Source: an uncultured Fluviicola sp.
GTDB lineage: Bacteria; Bacteroidota; Bacteroidia; Flavobacteriales_D; Crocinitomicaceae
Direction of reading: 5' to 3'
Length of the DNA: 64,000 bases
Assembly (NCBI RefSeq): GCF_902168135.1
Contig: NZ_CABHOL010000024.1
Coordinates: 1-64,000, forward strand
Position numbers and translations under genes: made by a program. The notes below the pieces were generated by a model. It did not search any database. It saw only the letters and a program-made list of their open reading frames with translations, and was not told the DNA's origin. Positions 1-8,205 of this stretch are shown in pieces. Every line of letters begins with the position of its first letter. Within the stretch, counting starts at the first letter, position 1.

Positions 1-1348
1 GTGTAAACACGATCGATTGGGAATATTGGATATCCATATTGTGTACATTCGGAAGGTTTCCTACGCTTCCGGCAATGGCAACGTAACATTCGTTCTCGAT
101 AGCACGTGCCTGGGCACAATGCCTCACGCGGGAATATCCGTTCTGGGTATCTGTCAGGAAAGGAACAAACAAGATATCCATTCCGTCAGCGGCAAGCAAA
201 CGGCTCAATTCCGGGAATTCCACATCGTAACAGATCAAAATGCCGATCTTTCCGCAGTCTGTATCAAAAACCTGGAGATGACTTCCGCCTTCCATTCCCC
301 AGATCTTCACTTCATCGGGGGTGACGTGAATTTTTTCAAAGCGTTCGATACGCCCGTCACGGTGGCACAAATACCCCACGTTATACAATCGGTCGTTCTG
401 TATTTCAGGCATGCTTCCCGTAATGATATTGATGTTGTAACTGATTGCCAGTTTGGAGAAGTGCTGCGCGATTTCCTGTGTGTATTTCGCCAGTTCGCGG
501 ATAGCCTGCGGTTCCGACAAATGATTGTTTTCCGCCATCAGCGGGGCATTGAAAAACTCCGGGAACAAGGCAAAATCCGAGCGGTACCCGGAAACAGCAT
601 CCACGAAATACTCTGCTTGCTGCATCAAATCATCAAGGTTGGAGTAGGGCCGCATCTGCCATTGAATCAATCCCAAACGGACAACGGTCTTAATCGCACT
701 GGGAGCTTCGCTTTTTACTTCGTAATACAAGTTGTCCCATTCCAGCAAAACGGCGTAATCTTTTGAGTGTGAATCGCCTTCCAGGTAGTTTTTCAGGATC
801 TTGGAAGGGTGAAAATCGTTCGACATCTGGAAATCAAGTACCGGATCGTGGATCTCTTTGCGCTTCACTTTTTCAATGTACTCACGCGGAGTCATTTCAG
901 ATGCATATTTGTGGTAATTCGGGATGCGTCCGCCAAAAGCAATGCCCTTGAGGTTCAGTTTTTCGCACAATTCCTTGCGGTAATCATACAAACGCCGTCC
1001 CAACCGCAAGCCACGGAATTCCCTTTTGATAAAGACATCGATTCCGTAAAGGATATTCCCGTCCGGACGGTGTGTTTTGAAAGTATAATTTCCTGTAATT
1101 TGTTTGTAAGTATGTAAATGCTCGTATTTGGAAGAATCCACAATAATGGAAAGCGCCACGCCGGCAATCTGTCCGTTTACTTTAATGGCAACCTGCCCTT
1201 CTGGGAATTGATTGATTAGCGTTTCTATCTGTTTGCGCGTCCAGTAAGGATTCGCCAAACCGGTATAAGATTCAACCATGGCTTCCTTCAGCGCTTCGTA
1301 ATCGGTAATACTTAAATAGGTGAGCTCAATATTGTCAACGTCTTCCAT
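1..1348 (-). CDS. GNAT acetyltransferase / carbon-nitrogen hydrolase fusion (3' end cut by window edge)
   Basis: An ATG-started frame reads leftward off the edge for about 449 codons. The N-terminal ~200 residues look like a GNAT acetyltransferase, with an acetyl-CoA-type R-G-L-R-L-G stretch near residues 110-125. The rest is a nitrilase-superfamily domain with a complete catalytic triad: Glu264 in FPEFFN, Lys339 in FEKIHV and Cys373 in ILICYDVEFPE. Proteins with this two-domain layout are known across bacteria and are usually annotated as bifunctional GNAT/carbon-nitrogen hydrolase; the substrate is not established, though an amide is implied. A TATCTTTG -7 element sits at 1382-1389 on the minus strand, about 33 nt upstream of the start. 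The C-terminus lies outside the window. The family assignment is firm; the function is inferred only at the level of reaction class. Confidence 0.9.
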   Translation of the reverse strand, partial: MEDVDNIELTYLSITDYEALKEAMVESYTGLANPYWTRKQIETLINQFPEGQVAIKVNGQIAGVALSIIVDSSKYEHLHTYKQITGNYTFKTHRPDGNILYGIDVFIKREFRGLRLGRRLYDYRKELCEKLNLKGIAFGGRIPNYHKYASEMTPREYIEKVKRKEIHDPVLDFQMSNDFHPSKILKNYLEGDSHSKDYAVLLEWDNLYYEVKSEAPSAIKTVVRLGLIQWQMRPYSNLDDLMQQAEYFVDAVSGYRSDFALFPEFFNAPLMAENNHLSEPQAIRELAKYTQEIAQHFSKLAISYNINIITGSMPEIQNDRLYNVGYLCHRDGRIERFEKIHVTPDEVKIWGMEGGSHLQVFDTDCGKIGILICYDVEFPELSRLLAADGMDILFVPFLTDTQNGYSRVRHCAQARAIENECYVAIAGSVGNLPNVHNMDIQYSQSIVFT

Positions 1349-1381
1349 TCAATCTGTTTTTCTTTGAAGATACCTAAAAAT

Positions 1382-1389
1382 CAAAGATA
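1382..1389 (-). promoter_or_regulatory. Bacteroidota -7 element (TATCTTTG) of the GNAT/nitrilase gene
   Basis: On the minus strand this octamer fits the TAnnTTTG consensus of the Bacteroidota primary sigma factor. It lies 33 nt before the start at 1348. I see no clear TTTG -33 element at the usual spacing, so the call rests on the octamer and its location. Confidence 0.45.
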
Positions 1390-1430
1390 CCACTCACGTG
1401 TTTGCAGAGAATTAAGGAATTTTTAGAGAA

Positions 1431-1985
1431 TTACGAATCTGTCATGCTATATTCCTCCAGTTCTCTTTCCAACCGCTTTACCCGTTTAGTTTTGCCCATT
1501 TTCTGTGAACATTCGATCATTTGCTTGTACAGGTTTCTTTCCCGGAGATGTCTTCCGGTTCCGCATGTCATGTAATAAAATCTTCGTTTGATCCGTGAAA
1601 GGTGGTAGTATTCTTTCCGGTAATTCTCTTTTTCATGGTAATATTCAACCAGTTTGTAGCTGAGATTCCGATAGCGTATGTTCTTGTTCGCTCCCTCTCT
1701 TGTTTTCCAAAAAATGTAGAAAGTCGGAAGCACCTTTTTGGACTCTTTAACCGCTAGTCCGTAGTCTTTCGCCTGGAATGCAGCGTAAGCAAGTTTATAA
1801 TTCAAATGATATTCCCTTGCAATCTTTCTGTCAATCCTGATCAATTGCTGACATGCAATAACTACCGAATCGTACTTTTTCTCATCCTCGAAACGCTCAT
1901 AAAGTTCCAGGTACTTTTTAGTTTCTGTCTGTTGGGCCAGGAAACTAAAAGGATAAAGAAAACAAACCAAAAACAGGTGTTTCAT
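1431..1985 (-). CDS. Secreted TPR-like hypothetical protein
   Basis: This is a 184-residue protein with an N-terminal signal peptide (MKHLFLVCFLYPFSFLAQ, probable cleavage near residue 18). The mature part is rich in Lys, Arg, Glu and Tyr and looks wholly helical. The spacing of small and aromatic residues (YKLAYAAFQAKDYGLAVKESKK) resembles degenerate tetratricopeptide repeats. I do not recognise a named family. It is followed by the GNAT/nitrilase gene on the same strand, 82 nt away, but that gene has its own promoter-like element. An export and scaffold-like role is an inference. Confidence 0.7.
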   Translation of the reverse strand: MKHLFLVCFLYPFSFLAQQTETKKYLELYERFEDEKKYDSVVIACQQLIRIDRKIAREYHLNYKLAYAAFQAKDYGLAVKESKKVLPTFYIFWKTREGANKNIRYRNLSYKLVEYYHEKENYRKEYYHLSRIKRRFYYMTCGTGRHLRERNLYKQMIECSQKMGKTKRVKRLERELEEYSMTDS

Positions 1986-2101
1986 GTTAGACTTAGTTTT
2001 GTAAACGAAATTTACTAAAAAATACCATTGATTAAATAAAAGTTCTTGAATCCCGAAACTATGGGGAAGTGCCTTTTATCTGCGGTTTCAATTCGTAATT
2101 C

Positions 2102-2121
2102 GGCATTCGTAATTCGTAATT
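2102..2121. repeat. Dispersed intergenic 20-mer, copy 1
   Basis: GGCATTCGTAATTCGTAATT occurs here and again, identically, at 10847-10866. It is embedded in further ATTCGTAATT-like units (2092-2121), just upstream of the sigma factor gene. Confidence 0.7.
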
Positions 2122-2174
2122 ATGAAATATTGTTTACCTTTTCACTTTCCCGACATTAGCTTGAAAACGCCTCC

Positions 2175-2705
2175 ATGATTGGAACCATCAATATGCAGCA
2201 GGAATTGAAACAGCTTTACAGGAAATGGCCGGATATCCGCCGTTACCTGAAGACTTTGGGCTGCGATCCGGTGAGCGGGGAGGATATTTTCCAGGAAGCC
2301 CTGCTGATCTATGTTCGTAAGCGCGAATCTTCGGATTTTGAATTGACTGTTGAACCTTTTTTCTATGTGCGGAATACCTGTAAACTGCTTTGGTACAATC
2401 AGGCCCGCAAGGAACAAAAACAAATTTCTACGGAATTACATGAAAACATCGAAGCAACGGAAGATGCCTGGTTCGAAAAAGAACTGAAGATCCGGGAAGT
2501 GGAATCAACACTGGCAAAACTGGGAGCCCAATGCCAGGAATTGCTGCAGTTGTTTTACGGATTGGGATGGAACATGGTGGATATTGCAAAGAAAATCGGC
2601 CTGCGGAACGATAAAGTCGCGAAAGCACAGAAATACAGATGCCTGCAGAAGGCAAAGGAATTGATTCAGGAACAGGAATTAGTAGTTGAACCGATTAAAG
2701 CTTAA
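2175..2705 (+). CDS. ECF-type RNA polymerase sigma factor
   Basis: This 176-residue protein has the two-domain plan of extracytoplasmic-function sigma factors. A region 2 segment (GEDIFQEALLIYVRKR, followed by an aromatic-rich core-binding stretch) is followed by a region 4 helix-turn-helix (CQELLQLFYGLGWNMVDIAKKIGLRNDKVAKAQKYRC). Such factors redirect RNA polymerase to a small regulon and are usually held by a co-transcribed membrane anti-sigma factor. The next gene, 3 nt downstream, fits that role. The start could equally be the ATG at 2205, which would remove ten residues. The signal sensed is unknown. Confidence 0.85.
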   Translation: MIGTINMQQELKQLYRKWPDIRRYLKTLGCDPVSGEDIFQEALLIYVRKRESSDFELTVEPFFYVRNTCKLLWYNQARKEQKQISTELHENIEATEDAWFEKELKIREVESTLAKLGAQCQELLQLFYGLGWNMVDIAKKIGLRNDKVAKAQKYRCLQKAKELIQEQELVVEPIKA

Positions 2706-2708
2706 GAC

Positions 2709-3662
2709 ATGGAAACGAATTGGAATCAACTCATAGAGCGTTACCTGCAGCATGAACTTTCGGAAGAGGGAAGAAGTGCTTTCGAACAGGAACTTGAGAT
2801 CAATCCCGAACTCCGGGAAGAAATGGAAATGCACCAGCTTATCCGGTCGGCTGCCAAACGGGCTTCACAACGTGCGCTGATTCAGCAGACCGGGAAATTA
2901 TACCTGCGGAATCTGCGTATCAAACAGTTTGCGCTCGGTATTGCAGGAACAGTAATTGTTGTTGCCGGAATTATTTACTGGATAAATTCCAAAAACAATC
3001 AAACGAAACAAATGACCGAAAATGCTTCTTTGAAATCTTCTCCGAAGAATCCTTCCGAATCAGCATTCCGGACGGATCAGATCAGCCAGCAATCAAACCA
3101 GCCAGGAGGCAAAAGTTCGCTTATTCAACCTACTGATTGGCATGAAACGGGTGAAACCAATCCGAAATACGCCGCTGCAGCCGCGAAATATAAGATGCAT
3201 TCCCGGGATCATGCCTACTATGGTTTGGTGAAAAATTCCGCGGAAGCTTCAGCTGATACATTGCCGGCTCCAAGACCTACTGTGGCAGTTCTCGGCTATA
3301 CGAATGAAAAGAAATTCGATGCGGATCCTGAAAATCAGGTGAATAATCAGACAGGTAGAAATGTACTTTGGGTACAGAAATACGACAGCGTAGGGAAATT
3401 CAACGATTTGTACTGCGGTTATGCCCTGGTTATGGATAACTCTAAATTTGGTTTCGTAGACCCGGATGGAAAAATCTTTATTCCTTTGATTTATGACCAG
3501 CTGGTGGTGACAACGAACATCAAATCTTCCAAGCAGAAAAATAAGCGCCAGAAGAAAAAAGTGCTGTACATTCCGAAACGTTCCGGAAAGGATGTCAAAG
3601 ATTGTGATGAACAGATCAAGAAGGTTTCCTATGAAATTTATCCCGCAGAAAACAGTAAATAG
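2709..3662 (+). CDS. Membrane anti-sigma factor-like protein with a C-terminal WG-type repeat
   Basis: This 317-residue protein begins 3 nt after the sigma gene. Residues 1-70 are a soluble, acidic, helical segment like the sigma-binding part of anti-sigma factors (LIERYLQHELSEEGRSAFE). A single membrane helix spans about residues 74-92. A Ser/Asn/Gln-rich linker of about 130 residues follows, then at about 236-266 a segment matching one WG beta repeat (SKFGFVDPDGKIFIPLIYDQ). The tail is very basic. Topology therefore suggests a cytoplasmic sigma-binding head and a periplasmic sensor. The anti-sigma role is inferred from gene order and architecture; the WG repeat is seen directly. No catalytic motif is visible. 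Confidence 0.75.
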   Translation: METNWNQLIERYLQHELSEEGRSAFEQELEINPELREEMEMHQLIRSAAKRASQRALIQQTGKLYLRNLRIKQFALGIAGTVIVVAGIIYWINSKNNQTKQMTENASLKSSPKNPSESAFRTDQISQQSNQPGGKSSLIQPTDWHETGETNPKYAAAAAKYKMHSRDHAYYGLVKNSAEASADTLPAPRPTVAVLGYTNEKKFDADPENQVNNQTGRNVLWVQKYDSVGKFNDLYCGYALVMDNSKFGFVDPDGKIFIPLIYDQLVVTTNIKSSKQKNKRQKKKVLYIPKRSGKDVKDCDEQIKKVSYEIYPAENSK

Positions 3663-4182
3663 CTTGTGAATCCCTACCAGGATTCTCCTTGATAATTAAC
3701 AGCTGATAATCATTGTTGACCGACAAAAAAGATTTGTCTTTCTTCCTTTTCAATATTTTAGGAGGTTTTTAATCCATTCAAAATAATAAGGAGGGTGATT
3801 TTTGAAAAAAGAATCTAATCTTTTTTGGCTGATTACAATTAGTTGCCAAAACGCACAATTACACGGCCTGTAGAACTACAGCAGAATCTACCAATAATTA
3901 CCCGTCCTTCAGATCTTTTGAAGAAACGGCAACCGGCCGATTTGGTTATCAATCCCGGAAAGTGCTAATTCTGTAGTGTTTGTAAAACAACTACAGAATT
4001 GCATTTTGGATCCTGATCCCGCCTTTTCGTGGATTGATCAAAATCGGCAGGTTGGCTGAAAGTTGTAATTGTGCAAAGGCATTTTTTGCCTACTTTTTTT
4101 GCCTCGGAAAAAAGTAGGAAGACAAAGTGGATTATTAGAGGGGGTGGAGATTTAATTGGATAATAATATGGTTGATAATCAG
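3663..4182. other. 520-bp gene-free region rich in hairpins and nested inverted repeats
   Basis: I see no credible reading frame here on either strand. Instead there are at least five local inverted repeats. They are AAAGA-TTTG-TCTTT near 3728-3741; AAAAAAGA/TCTTTTTT at 3805-3826; CTGTAG-AA-CTACAG at 3868-3881; a near-continuous 15-bp stem with one bulge and a 3-nt loop at 3967-4000 (arms AATTCTGTAG/CTACAGAATT); and CCTACTTTTTT/AAAAAAGTAGG at 4089-4118. Longer-range pairs surround the central hairpin: GCACAATTACA (3853-3863) with its reverse complement (4064-4074), and an imperfect ~28-bp pair at 3928-3955 and 4031-4057. It may be a decayed miniature mobile element or a structured RNA. Confidence 0.75.
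3967..4000. repeat. Strong hairpin at the centre of the inverted-repeat region
   Basis: The outer arms are AATTCTGTAG and CTACAGAATT (10 bp, perfect). An extra T-A pair and GTTT/AAAC extend the stem around a GTA loop, leaving one bulged A. No T tract follows on either strand, so this is not a classic intrinsic terminator. Confidence 0.8.
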
Positions 4183-4899
4183 TTATTTGTGACACTCAAT
4201 CACCACCGTTTTTTGATCCCCGGGTTTGGTTTGTTCTTCCATTTTAGGGCTTAGAACAGGAATTCCAAGGTTTGCTCCCCGGAGAATGATCATCAATCCG
4301 ATGACGGACAAGATATAGGGGAATGCACTTGTAAGTTTTGCCCGGAAAGCCTGGTTGATCCGTTGGGCAAAAAATCCAACTCCGAGCAGTGCCGGAAGTG
4401 TTCCCAAACCGAATGCGGCCATAGCCGCGGCACTTCCGATCGGATTTGCGGCAAGTAAGGCATTTGCCAATGCCAGGAAAATCATTCCGCAGGGCAGAAG
4501 GCCGTTCAACAATCCGATTCCGAAGAGCTTAGAAGCACCTTTTTGACGAAGTAAAAGGCTCATTTTTTTTGAAATCCAGTTTTGAAATCCCGGTGTTCGA
4601 AGTTCTATGCGCTTGAGCCAGTGCTTCCTCCAGGCAATGAGTATCAGTCCGATTCCGAACAAGACACTTAGCACCTGGAAAATCCGGAATAATTGTATGG
4701 AATAACCAATACTACCGATCACGAATCCTAAAAGCATATAGGTAATGATCCGTCCCAGGTTTGCAGCCAGGATTCCCAGCAGCATGGTTCCGGAAGACTG
4801 CCTGTTCAACGGTAGTGCGAGCGCAATCGGCCCGCACATTCCGATGCAGTGAAACGAACCCGCAAGTCCCAGTATAAATGATCCAATCAGGAAAATCAT
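4183..4899 (-). CDS. SafE/TauE-family (UreH-like) membrane protein of the cbb3 oxidase cluster
   Basis: This 238-residue integral membrane protein has about six hydrophobic helices and begins with the motif GSFHCIGMCGPIALAL, typical of the sulfite exporter TauE/SafE family members found in cco operons. Cys and His in that motif could bind metal. In related clusters (CcoS/CcoH neighbourhoods) such proteins are thought to help copper delivery to the oxidase, but this is not proven. Its ATG overlaps the stop of the upstream FixH-like gene by 4 nt (ATGA), so the two are translationally coupled. It is the last gene of the oxidase operon. Confidence 0.85.
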   Translation of the reverse strand: MIFLIGSFILGLAGSFHCIGMCGPIALALPLNRQSSGTMLLGILAANLGRIITYMLLGFVIGSIGYSIQLFRIFQVLSVLFGIGLILIAWRKHWLKRIELRTPGFQNWISKKMSLLLRQKGASKLFGIGLLNGLLPCGMIFLALANALLAANPIGSAAAMAAFGLGTLPALLGVGFFAQRINQAFRAKLTSAFPYILSVIGLMIILRGANLGIPVLSPKMEEQTKPGDQKTVVIECHK

Positions 4900-5321
4900 C
4901 TGAATGTTACTTGCTGAGACATTTCATAGGGTTGGTCTTTTATTTTCCCGTTAATGGTGCAAGTGAAAACACCTTTTGGGAATTTCGCTGTTTGGATCAC
5001 GATCCGGCTCAAAGGTTTTGCAGTCAGCACAAAGTCCAGGTTCTTATCATCCGGACGCTGTAAACTAATCGTTACATCATCTGTTTGAAAGACAGCAGGA
5101 AAATACAAGTACAGACTGTCTTTTCCGGTCTTCATACTGATCTTTTCATTGGCTGAAACATAGACTTTCTGTGCATTGATCTGCGTTTCATAATTCAATT
5201 CCTTTTTGTAGTAATCTTCTTCCACCAAATCAATTTTCTGGCGCATCATAATTACTACCATTGTAAGGATGAACCCCATAAAGAGTCCCATTCCCAGAAT
5301 AATTCTTTTTCCCCAGTTCAT
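4896..5321 (-). CDS. ccoH: FixH/CcoH-like cbb3 oxidase assembly protein
   Basis: This 141-residue protein has one N-terminal membrane helix (about residues 5-27) and a periplasmic domain opening with LVEEDYYKKELNYETQI, the hallmark of Bacteroidota FixH proteins. FixH/CcoH proteins act in stability or maturation of the cbb3-type oxidase alongside the ferredoxin-like CcoG and the copper ATPase CcoI. Here it lies between ccoG and the SafE-like gene and overlaps the latter by 4 nt. The 65-bp gap to ccoG contains only an AT-rich, TTTACATTTT-repeating spacer. Confidence 0.88.
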   Translation of the reverse strand: MNWGKRIILGMGLFMGFILTMVVIMMRQKIDLVEEDYYKKELNYETQINAQKVYVSANEKISMKTGKDSLYLYFPAVFQTDDVTISLQRPDDKNLDFVLTAKPLSRIVIQTAKFPKGVFTCTINGKIKDQPYEMSQQVTFR

Positions 5322-5386
5322 AGCTCATAATTTATAATTGAAAATGGATAAAGTCTTTTCAATTTTACATTTTACATTTTCAATTT

Positions 5387-6775
5387 TTAAAAAGATGGTC
5401 CGATCAGTTTGATCTTCACCCGGTCTATTTCTTTTCCGTTCCCCATGACTATTACTTCCATTTTTTGTGTCCCATTTTGAATGACGGAATAGGGGAAGCG
5501 TGCCAAAAAGCGTTCACGTACCCGTTTTTCACCTTTCAATTCCAGTGAATCGTTGGCAAGTTCCAGTTTGACTTTCGGATCGGAAGGAATCAGTTTGACG
5601 TGAAAATTGTTCTTTGTTTTGTTAGTCAGATCAATCTCGAAAATATTGCTGATATCGTTTTCACGAGTTACCTGGAATGTCGAGCCGCGCTGACGGATAA
5701 TGGTTGTGGAAAAATCATCCCTCATAACAAGCATAGTAGCCCAAACGGCAACCAGTATAACCAGTAGAACGGTATATGAAATAACGCGTCTTGTCCATTG
5801 AAAGCGGGTGCGGTTCTTTATCCCGTTTTCGGAAACAAAACGAATCAGGCCTTTTTCCAATCCAACGCCATCCATCATGGTGTCGCAGGCATCAATGCAG
5901 GCTGTACAATTCACGCATTCCAGCTGTGTCCCATTCCGGATGTCAATCCCTGTGGGGCATACGCGTACACATTGTGCGCAATCGATACAATCTCCTTTCT
6001 GGGCTGCCGGACGATCTTCTCCCTTACGGAATTTTGCCCGGCCTTCTCCACGAACATAATCATAGGCAACCACCATGGAGTTTGGATCGAGCAGCACACC
6101 CTGAAGCCTTCCATAAGGACAAATGGTAGTACAAACCTGCTCACGTAATCGGGAGAATACGAAATAAAAGATGGTTGTAAAGATCCCGATTGAAATCAAT
6201 CCGCCGATATGCAGTTTAACCGGCTCCGTAATAATCTTCAACAGGGTATCGCTTCCAATGATGTAGGCCAGGAAGATATTGGCGATCACAAAGGAAACGA
6301 GCCAGAAAAGGGTGTGCTTCAGGATACGTTTGATCCACTTTTGTGCATTCCAGGCCTGTTTGTCGAGGGCAATTTGTTGCGGGCGGTCTCCGTCTATCCA
6401 ATATTCGATCTGTCGAAAAACAAACTCCATGAATATTGTTTGCGGACAGAACCATCCGCAGAACAAGCGGCCGTAAATGATGGTAAACAAGATAACAAAG
6501 ACGATCAGGATGACCAGCATCAAAGCGAAAAGGTACAAGTCCTGGGGCCAGAATGTAGCACCGAACAATGAAAATTTACGCTCAAGGATGTTTATTTCTA
6601 TAAGCTGATCCCCGTTTATTTTAATAAATGGAGCGCTTAATAAGAAAAGCAGGAGGGAGTAACTTACCAATTTTCTGCGGTTGGTAAACTTTCCTTTTGG
6701 TTTCTTTGGATAGACCCAAACACGTTTTCCGTCTTCGTTAACGGTTGCGATATGGTCTCTGAATTCTTCTTCCAT
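5387..6775 (-). CDS. ccoG: Cytochrome c oxidase accessory protein CcoG (FixG/RdxA)
   Basis: This 462-residue membrane iron-sulfur protein is of normal length for CcoG. It has four or more N-terminal hydrophobic segments, FixG-type cysteine motifs near the membrane (GWFCPQT, CTTICPYGRLQG), and a bacterial ferredoxin module at about residues 262-300 with two 4Fe-4S cysteine sets (CIDCAQCVRVCP and CVNCTACIDAC). The C-terminal ~100 residues form an Ig-like periplasmic domain. CcoG is proposed to reduce copper for cbb3 oxidase assembly. It sits between ccoP and the FixH-like gene, consistent with one operon. Confidence 0.95.
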   Translation of the reverse strand: MEEEFRDHIATVNEDGKRVWVYPKKPKGKFTNRRKLVSYSLLLFLLSAPFIKINGDQLIEINILERKFSLFGATFWPQDLYLFALMLVILIVFVILFTIIYGRLFCGWFCPQTIFMEFVFRQIEYWIDGDRPQQIALDKQAWNAQKWIKRILKHTLFWLVSFVIANIFLAYIIGSDTLLKIITEPVKLHIGGLISIGIFTTIFYFVFSRLREQVCTTICPYGRLQGVLLDPNSMVVAYDYVRGEGRAKFRKGEDRPAAQKGDCIDCAQCVRVCPTGIDIRNGTQLECVNCTACIDACDTMMDGVGLEKGLIRFVSENGIKNRTRFQWTRRVISYTVLLVILVAVWATMLVMRDDFSTTIIRQRGSTFQVTRENDISNIFEIDLTNKTKNNFHVKLIPSDPKVKLELANDSLELKGEKRVRERFLARFPYSVIQNGTQKMEVIVMGNGKEIDRVKIKLIGPSF

Positions 6776-6792
6776 GATTGTTTTGTACAGAA

Positions 6793-6813
6793 AATGCCCG
6801 CTAAGCAGGCATT
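6793..6813. repeat. Intercistronic stem-loop between ccoP and ccoG
   Basis: AATGCC and GGCATT form a 6-bp stem around a 9-nt loop in the 44-bp gap between ccoP and ccoG. No T tract follows on the minus strand. It may be a processing or stability element that uncouples oxidase structural genes from accessory genes; that role is a guess. Confidence 0.5.
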
Positions 6814-6819
6814 CTCGGG

Positions 6820-8205
6820 TTATTTTTTCGGATATTCTTTTCCCTGCGGTTCTTTGCCGGGTTTATATTTTAAGCTTAATACATAAGAAGCAACCTGCTG
6901 CAATTGAACCGGATTCAATTTGGAAGCATGTTCGGGCATTCCGTTAGGAGTACCGTTTTTAATGGTTCCGAATACATCTTTGATATCGTTTCCGTACAGC
7001 CAGTAATTGTCTGTTAAGTTCGGTCCGATATCACCGCTTCCGTCTTTGTGGCAAGCCGTACAGTTGGCTTCAAAGAGTGGTTTTCCTGCAGCAATTCCTT
7101 CAGGTTCAGTCAGCAATGTTACGTTTGTTTCGTCTACATTCATAGCTGCATCTTTCAAATAGGCATCAATCTCTTTTTGGGCACGGAGTACGGATATTTT
7201 GTATTCGGTTTCCTGATTGTTTCCATTGAATACATGGTAGTATAGAATGTAGGCAAAAGCGAAGAAAATAGTCAGGTAGAATCCCCAAACCCACCACGGT
7301 GGTAAATTGTTATCAAGCTCTCTGATACCATCGTATTCATGATCCATCAGAATGCTGTTTTCTTCCTCGACGGGAACGGCATCCGTTAAAATCTTTGCAG
7401 CACGTTTTTGTCTGGTTTTGGTCGCTTTTACTTTTCGTGGATAGACCATGTAATAGAAGTCGTTGAAAAGTCCGCGCAGGTAAATAACCACCAGCAACAA
7501 AACGATATCAATTGCAATAACGACATACAGGTCTGTTCTTGTAACTAATAACCACGGAAGATTCTCCTGTACCGTTTCTTCCGGAACAACGCTCATTCCG
7601 TAAGAATATCCGGGAATACAGAGCGCTCCGATACTGATAAGAAGAACTAGTATTTTGTTCATATTTTCCTGTTCTCTCAGCTTCTTTTTGAAAACATCGG
7701 ATTTTACGAAAGTCAGGATAGAATTGCTCATCAGGATAATAGCAAGCAATAATACCAGCATCAATCCGCCCAGGGCATACATGATCTTTAGGTTTTCCTT
7801 GTAATTCGGGACAACTTTGACTTCTTTTTCTTCACCGGGATTTGTAACCCCTGGGGTTGTAACAGGAGGCGTGTAATTATCTATATAATCCAAAATCTGG
7901 TCAATTTCCTCATTACTTGCCTGCTGAGGCGGCATTTCCGAACCCGAGAAGTCTTTGATGGCCAGCGCCATTTTACTTTTCCCGCCCGCGATCAGTTTCG
8001 GGGAGTTTTTGACCCAGTCATAAATCAGTTCACCTTCTCCGGCATCTGTCCATTTTGTTTTTACACCCTTCAACAATGGACCTGTAGAGTTTTTGTCTAC
8101 CATGTGACAGGTGTTGCACTTGGCCTTAAATAGCGCTTCTCCCTGGCCGTATGTAAGTGTTGTAAGGAATAATGAAGCAAAAGTAAGTATGTTCAAGATT
8201 TTCAT
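6820..8205 (-). CDS. ccoP: cbb3 oxidase subunit CcoP with an extra N-terminal cytochrome c domain
   Basis: This 461-residue protein carries a signal peptide and two c-type heme motifs far apart: CNTCH at residues 30-34 and CTACH at 382-386. Between them are about three membrane helices (roughly 137-160, 183-203, 221-245) and then the CcoP N-terminal signature with a fourth helix (ELDNNLPPWWVWGFYLTIFF, about 300-330). The C-terminal cytochrome domain contains GTPNGMPEH, with the methionine expected to be the distal heme ligand. Classical CcoP is shorter and has two tandem C-terminal heme domains; here one heme domain has moved or been fused to the N-terminus. It overlaps ccoQ by 4 nt. Confidence 0.92.
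   Translation of the reverse strand: MKILNILTFASLFLTTLTYGQGEALFKAKCNTCHMVDKNSTGPLLKGVKTKWTDAGEGELIYDWVKNSPKLIAGGKSKMALAIKDFSGSEMPPQQASNEEIDQILDYIDNYTPPVTTPGVTNPGEEKEVKVVPNYKENLKIMYALGGLMLVLLLAIILMSNSILTFVKSDVFKKKLREQENMNKILVLLISIGALCIPGYSYGMSVVPEETVQENLPWLLVTRTDLYVVIAIDIVLLLVVIYLRGLFNDFYYMVYPRKVKATKTRQKRAAKILTDAVPVEEENSILMDHEYDGIRELDNNLPPWWVWGFYLTIFFAFAYILYYHVFNGNNQETEYKISVLRAQKEIDAYLKDAAMNVDETNVTLLTEPEGIAAGKPLFEANCTACHKDGSGDIGPNLTDNYWLYGNDIKDVFGTIKNGTPNGMPEHASKLNPVQLQQVASYVLSLKYKPGKEPQGKEYPKK

Noticed and set aside
17-951. Plus-strand open frames of 62-249 codons across 17-951
   Set aside because: They are antisense to the GNAT/nitrilase gene, whose minus-strand translation has all catalytic motifs.
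2092-2121. CRISPR-like direct repeats of ATTCGTAATT
   Set aside because: The units are only about 10 nt with no spacers of constant length and no cas genes nearby.
3965-4195. A 76-codon minus-strand frame in the hairpin-rich region
   Set aside because: Its sequence is low in complexity and shows no fold-like pattern; it runs through several inverted repeats and overlaps the SafE-like gene end.
5791-6571. Several plus-strand frames of 65-120 codons inside ccoG
   Set aside because: They are antisense shadows of a strongly conserved gene and have cysteine-rich, non-protein-like composition.
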